NCBI RefSeq assembly: GCF_009857505.1
Contig: NZ_WWCP01000011.1
Location: 1-64,000, forward strand
Direction of reading: 5' to 3'
Length of the DNA stretch: 64,000 nt
Origin: Duganella lactea
Lineage (GTDB): Bacteria > Pseudomonadota > Gammaproteobacteria > Burkholderiales > Burkholderiaceae_D
The notes beneath the pieces are model-generated. The model saw nothing but the letters and a program-made list of their open reading frames with translations. It was not told the origin of the DNA and searched no databases. Below, in pieces: positions 62,523-64,000 of the stretch. The first letter of the stretch is position 1; the number at the start of each line of letters is the position of its first letter. Made by a program: the position numbers and the translations under genes.

Positions 62523-63860
62523 TTACGTCGGCGTCACCGCATCACTCAAAGGCCGCAAGCTCGCTTGCGGCCTTTTTATTTTCACCATCAACACGGCGAC
62601 CGCGCCGCACAGCATCAGCACGCCGGCCAGGCGGATCACGTTTTCCGGATTACCACCCAGCAGGCTGCGGTAGTACAGCGGCAGCGTGAAGATCTGGATG
62701 ATCATCGGAATCACGATGAACATATTGAAGATGCCCATGTAGACGCCGGTGCGCTCCGGCGGTATGCAGCCGGCCAGCATCACATACGGATTGCCCATGA
62801 TGCTGGCCCACGCCAGCCCGATGCCGATCATCGGCACGAACAGCCATGCCGGCGTATGAATGTGCGGAATGCTCAGCATGGCCACGCCAGCCAGCGCCAG
62901 GCAGATGCTATGGGTGATCTTCGGCCCATGGCGGCGCGTGAACGGCACCAGCGCCAGCGCGCCGACAAACGCGATGAAGTTGTAGAACGCGCCGACCTGG
63001 CCGGTCAGCAGGCCGGCATCGCGGAAGCCTTGCGAGGCCTGGTCGGTGGTGCCATACAGCGTGGTGGACAGCGACAGCATGATGTATTGCCAGTAGCAGA
63101 ACATGGCGTACCACTGGAACAGCTTGACCCACGCCAGCTGGCGCATGGTCGACGGCATCTCGCGCACGGCGTCGACGATGTCGGCCAGCGCGTAACGCCA
63201 GCCTGCCGGCCGCGCGCGCATCGCCTGCAGCTCCGCCTCGGTGAGCGGATGTTCCTTGGTGGTCTTCAGCGTCCACAGCACCGACGTGATCGAGAACACC
63301 GCACCGATCATGAAGGCGACGATGACGATGTGCGGAATATGGCGGCTGTTCACCGCGTCCTTGTTCATGCCCAGCCAGACCAGCAGCGACGGCGTCAGAT
63401 AGGCCAGCGTTTGTCCCAGCCCGGTGAAGGCGCTTTGCGTCAGGAAGCCAAGCGAATGCTGCTCCGGTTTGAGCTTGTCGCTGACGAAGGCGCGGTACGG
63501 CTCCATGGTGACGTTGTTGGCCGCGTCGAGTATCCACAGCAGGCTGGCCGCCATCCACAGCGTGGGGCTGAACGGCATGGCCAGCAGGCCAAGGCTGCAG
63601 AGAATGGCGCCGATCAGGAAGTACGGCGTGCGGCGTCCCCAGCGCGTGATGGTGCGGTCGCTCATGGCGCCGATCAGCGGCTGCACCAGCAAGCCGGTCA
63701 TCGGTCCGGCCAGCCACAGGTAAGGCAGGCTGGCCTCGTCGGCGCCGAGGTATTTGTAGATCGGGCTCATGCTGCTCTGCTGCAGGCCGAAACTGAACTG
63801 GATGCCGAAGAATCCGATATTCATGTTGACGATCTGCCACAGCGACAGACGCGGCTTCAT
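62523..63860 (-). CDS. SLC45-like MFS sugar transporter (probably sucrose)
   Basis: A 445-residue major-facilitator protein with about 12 helices. The opening [40 protein letters not shown] and [20 protein letters not shown] fit the SLC45-type glycoside/cation symporters of bacteria. These import sucrose or maltose with protons. The start was set at ATG 63860, which overlaps the upstream fructokinase stop by four bases; that neighbour favours sucrose. The last residues are encoded by the strand opposite the bfr terminator. Confidence 0.88.
   Translation of the reverse strand: MKPRLSLWQIVNMNIGFFGIQFSFGLQQSSMSPIYKYLGADEASLPYLWLAGPMTGLLVQPLIGAMSDRTITRWGRRTPYFLIGAILCSLGLLAMPFSPTLWMAASLLWILDAANNVTMEPYRAFVSDKLKPEQHSLGFLTQSAFTGLGQTLAYLTPSLLVWLGMNKDAVNSRHIPHIVIVAFMIGAVFSITSVLWTLKTTKEHPLTEAELQAMRARPAGWRYALADIVDAVREMPSTMRQLAWVKLFQWYAMFCYWQYIMLSLSTTLYGTTDQASQGFRDAGLLTGQVGAFYNFIAFVGALALVPFTRRHGPKITHSICLALAGVAMLSIPHIHTPAWLFVPMIGIGLAWASIMGNPYVMLAGCIPPERTGVYMGIFNMFIVIPMIIQIFTLPLYYRSLLGGNPENVIRLAGVLMLCGAVAVLMVKIKRPQASLRPLSDAVTPT
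62548..62577 (+). terminator. bfr terminator inside the 3' end of the convergent transporter gene
   Basis: AAAGGCCGCAAGC (62548-62560) and GCTTGCGGCCTTT (62563-62575) are perfect inverted arms; the loop is formed by the central bases, and a T run follows to 62577. The same bases encode residues near [11 protein letters not shown] of the transporter on the other strand. Confidence 0.9.
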
Positions 63861-64000
63861 GACGCCGCTCCCGGCCGCACCGCGCCGCGCTGCCAGCTGG
63901 CGATCCACGGCGCATAGAAGCCGGCATCCGCCGGCACCGCGCCGGAGATGCCGCAGATGGCGCCTGCGAACGCGTTGGCGCGCGCCAGCGTCAACGGCAG
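63857..64000 (-). CDS. PfkB-family carbohydrate kinase (fructokinase), C-terminal part
   Basis: The window cuts this gene; only the last 47 codons are present. They read TLARANAFAGAICGISGAVP and end ADAGFYAPWIASWQ plus a short tail, matching the C-terminal helix and tail of bacterial fructokinases of the PfkB family. The stop overlaps the transporter ATG (ATGA). Phosphorylating fructose from internal sucrose cleavage would complete the uptake route; the remainder of the locus lies outside the window. Confidence 0.75.
   Translation of the reverse strand: MPLTLARANAFAGAICGISGAVPADAGFYAPWIASWQRGAVRPGAAS

Overview
The window looks like the chromosome of a high-G+C betaproteobacterium, most likely of the family Oxalobacteraceae (Massilia/Duganella/Rugamonas type). 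This rests on gene order and protein similarity read by eye: leuS-lptE-holA-proA, lptD-surA-pdxA-rsmA divergent from amgK-murU, bamE opposite fur, split pntAA-pntAB-pntB, and a Fur-type feo operon. No search was run. There are no insertion sequences, phage genes or CRISPR arrays.

Layout. 1-1950 is a lower-G+C accessory edge: a clipped gene end, an unknown membrane protein, tRNA-Gly(CCC) and a TacA/TacT-type toxin-antitoxin pair with a clear promoter/operator. 1956-13549 holds an OpgB-like sulfatase-fold membrane enzyme, a secreted M28 peptidase, a three-gene signalling operon (HDOD histidine kinase, REC-PAS-GGDEF-EAL regulator, Sel1-repeat protein), an MFS drug exporter and a THUMP rRNA methyltransferase. 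13570-20207 is the leuS-lptE-holA-proA-hemJ-isomerase operon with its own terminator. 20309-27695 carries an AraC regulator, a VOC protein, a methionine aminopeptidase, the bamE-dapB-exbB-exbD-barstar operon, fur, hrcA and a HAD phosphatase. 27773-30584 encodes a lipoprotein phosphoesterase and two tandem paralogous lipoproteins.

30958-37962 is the most interesting block. It is a polysaccharide-utilisation-like locus of visibly lower G+C: a large TonB-dependent receptor, a terminator, then a tightly packed flavin-dependent halogenase, GH30 and GH43 set. The glycosidases suggest a galactan or arabinogalactan-type substrate, by inference only. 37967-47974 is envelope and core metabolism: rsmA, pdxA, surA (predicted lipoprotein) and lptD, then amgK, murU, pepP and ubiH in the other direction. 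48020-53986 has the transhydrogenase, nudJ-mnmA, a receiver-like protein lacking its phosphoacceptor Asp, and a 5'-3' exonuclease.

54103-57580 contains two more toxin-antitoxin loci, one apparently decayed, flanking a GST and an FMN-binding glutamate-synthase-family protein. 57678-62522 is an iron block: feoA-feoB with a Cys-rich partner, bfd, a TonB-family protein and bacterioferritin, with Fur-box-like sites upstream. The window ends in a sucrose-type locus, with an SLC45-like transporter and the C-terminus of a PfkB fructokinase.
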